Shown one piece after another: positions 63,261 to 64,000 of a stretch of DNA of 64,000 nt. Numbering within the stretch: position 1 is the stretch's first letter; each line of letters starts with the position of its first letter. Source of the DNA: JANOBD01 sp031411495. GTDB lineage: Bacteria > Planctomycetota > Phycisphaerae > Tepidisphaerales > Tepidisphaeraceae. A program made the translations under genes and the position numbers. The DNA lies in NCBI GenBank assembly GCA_031411495.1, contig JANOBD010000128.1, positions 60,423-124,422 on the forward strand. Reading direction: 5' to 3'. The notes below the pieces were generated by a model. That model saw only the letters and a list, made by a program, of their open reading frames with translations, had not been told where the DNA came from and made no database searches.

Positions 63261-63424
63261 ATCACCACGGAGACACAGAGACACGGAGCATATGGAACCA
63301 CAGATGAACACCGATCAACATAGATAGAATCGAGCAGTCGATCCATCATCTGTGTTCATCTGTGTTCATCTGTGTTCATCCGTGGTTTCGAATTCCTCTT
63401 CTCCGTGCCTCAGTGCCTCCGTGT
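63261..63424. repeat. Long inverted repeat of CACGGAG and ACAGATGAACAC words
   Basis: The left part contains CACCACGGAGACACAGAGAC and then CCACAGATGAACACCGAT. The right part contains three tandem copies of ATCTGTGTTC, then ATCCGTGG, then CTCCGTGCCTCAGTGCCTCC. The two sides are reverse complements with small variations, spanning ~160 bases between the esterase gene and the DUF5522 gene. Sequences made of these same words are, to my knowledge, found in intergenic DNA of many bacteria; that statement is from memory. Confidence 0.8.
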
Positions 63425-63458
63425 TGAAAAAGGAACTCGCCCGTACCATAACCCCCCG

Positions 63459-63671
63459 ATGCCCGAGGAAAAAACGCCGCCGCCGCTCGTGGAGGGGATC
63501 GATTTCACCATCGACACATTCGGCCGCTACGTCTTCACAGCCGCGCACCTGCTCCGGCGCGGCGACTGCTGCGGCAGCAAATGCCGCAACTGCCCGTACG
63601 AATGGAAGAACGTCCCGCCGACGAGGCGGATCGAAGGGGAGAAGATGCCGCCGTTGGATGGGGTGAGGTAG
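63459..63671 (+). CDS. DUF5522 family small protein
   Basis: The 70-residue product matches DUF5522: VEGIDFTIDTFGRYVFTAAHLLRRGDCCGSKCRNCPY, where the FTxxHLLxRGxCCGxxCRxCPY signature carries four Cys in a CCx3CxxC pattern that could bind metal. The family is widespread and of unknown function. The remaining 30 residues (KNVPPTRRIEGEKMPPLDGVR) are polar. The ATG is the first close to the conserved block; upstream text is intergenic repeat. The stop codon lies inside the outer arm of a palindromic element. Confidence 0.85.
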   Translation: MPEEKTPPPLVEGIDFTIDTFGRYVFTAAHLLRRGDCCGSKCRNCPYEWKNVPPTRRIEGEKMPPLDGVR

Positions 63672-63720
63672 GGTGTGTCTCTGACACACCGATGCGGTGC
63701 ATCAGAGATGCACCCTACCT
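63666..63720. repeat. Two-hairpin palindromic element with complementary loops, second copy of the design
   Basis: An outer stem AGGTAG/CTACCT encloses GGTGTGTC-TCT-GACACACC and, after spacer GATGC, GGTGCATC-AGA-GATGCACC. Both hairpins are perfect 8-bp stems, the loops TCT and AGA are complementary, and the stems differ at positions 5-6 with matching changes on both sides. The layout equals that of the element at 59.9 kb with a different sequence. Confidence 0.85.
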
Positions 63721-64000
63721 GGCTAGCCCGCTGTGGGCATAGACCCACGCTGCAGCGAATAGGGCGCGGACCGTCTGGGTGAATAAGGCTCCCGACCCGA
63801 GGTGGGATGACCTTGAATAGTCGTGTGAAGCGCAGGCGCTTTGCAGAGCCCGCCCGTCGATCAACGAGGAAGCGAAGACTTCGATCCGCAGGAGCGGACC
63901 CGAGGAAGAGGAAATACATCGATCAATGAAATACAAGCCTCAGAACAACATCAGAAACTGAGCTTGACCAAGAGCGGGATTCATAGTTGGCGGGTTATGC
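63721..64000. other. Right-edge stretch without a supported gene
   Basis: No reading frame here looks coding. Short stems are visible, such as GCGCAGGCGC near 63831 and GAAGACTTC near 63874. The region is less GC-rich toward the right edge. It may be the leader of a gene or the left end of a mobile element that begins beyond the window; nothing seen here decides it. Confidence 0.35.

Noticed and set aside
63340..63386. CRISPR-like tandem repeats
   Set aside because: The three copies of ATCTGTGTTC are short, without spacers, and mirrored on the other side as an inverted repeat; no cas genes are present.
63781..64000. Left end of an IS110-type element with its guide RNA
   Set aside because: The idea was prompted only by a gene-free structured edge; no recombinase reading frame, terminal signature or second end is visible.

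Overview
The window reads as chromosomal DNA of a high-GC planctomycete, most likely class Phycisphaerae (Tepidisphaera/Humisphaera-like). Supporting signs are three secreted proteins ending in a PEP-CTERM sorting tail (Pro-Glu-Pro, hydrophobic stretch, Arg-rich end), an exosortase with its EpsI partner, an N-terminal LEPRRFLA motif on an RTX-type protein, a very large Ser/Thr kinase with kinesin-light-chain-like TPRs, a SpoVG protein carrying a zinc ribbon, and a TPR-YggX fusion. The taxonomic placement is inference from gene content. No rRNA, tRNA, CRISPR array or intact transposase was found.

Layout. 1-6 kb: a PEP-CTERM pyroglutamyl-peptidase-like protein with Ser in place of the catalytic Cys, an SRPBCC protein, a nucleotide-sugar dehydrogenase, an RTX protein, a small membrane-anchored protein and soluble transhydrogenase SthA. 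6-10 kb: a divergent pair whose two start codons share one CATG, the GTPase Obg, a P-loop kinase and a HAF-repeat PEP-CTERM protein. 10-13.4 kb: the proton-pumping transhydrogenase operon (pntAA-pntAB-pntB). 13.5-22.7 kb: an orphan [2Fe-2S] subunit, HldE, a rhomboid protease coupled to a membrane protein, class I fumarase and the TPR kinase. 22.8-32.2 kb: a Tat-exported ferritin-like protein, a DUF4394 PEP-CTERM protein, TPR and ankyrin proteins, a chemoreceptor with a separately encoded secreted sensor domain, and a quinoprotein-dehydrogenase-like beta-propeller.

32.6-45.2 kb is the most coherent block. It runs on one strand: a WecG-type glycosyltransferase fused to a nucleotidyltransferase-like/beta-helix module, exosortase, EpsI, a Wzc-type tyrosine autokinase, a polyprenyl-phosphate sugar transferase with its own beta-helix module, a 1382-residue anchored TPR protein, and a small secreted protein with a Pro-Leu-Pro-Ser tail that may be a local exosortase substrate. 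Together these look like one polysaccharide-synthesis and protein-sorting machine, to which the UDP-sugar dehydrogenase near 2 kb and HldE may supply sugars. The PEP-CTERM proteins elsewhere in the window are likely clients.

45.5-63.7 kb: sucA-sucB (2-oxoglutarate dehydrogenase E1 and E2), a secreted TPR/coiled-coil protein, an orphan HicB, the TPR-YggX protein, two tandem paralogous multi-membrane glycosyltransferases, folE, ispE, SpoVG with a zinc ribbon, a Uma2 nuclease-like protein, a secreted SnoaL-like protein, a sialate O-acetylesterase and a DUF5522 protein.

The least explained signal is intergenic. Several gaps hold palindromic elements, and two of them (near 59.9 kb and 63.7 kb) follow one precise design: a 6-bp outer stem enclosing two 8-bp hairpins whose loops are complementary to each other, with the differing stem bases changed on both sides so that pairing is kept.
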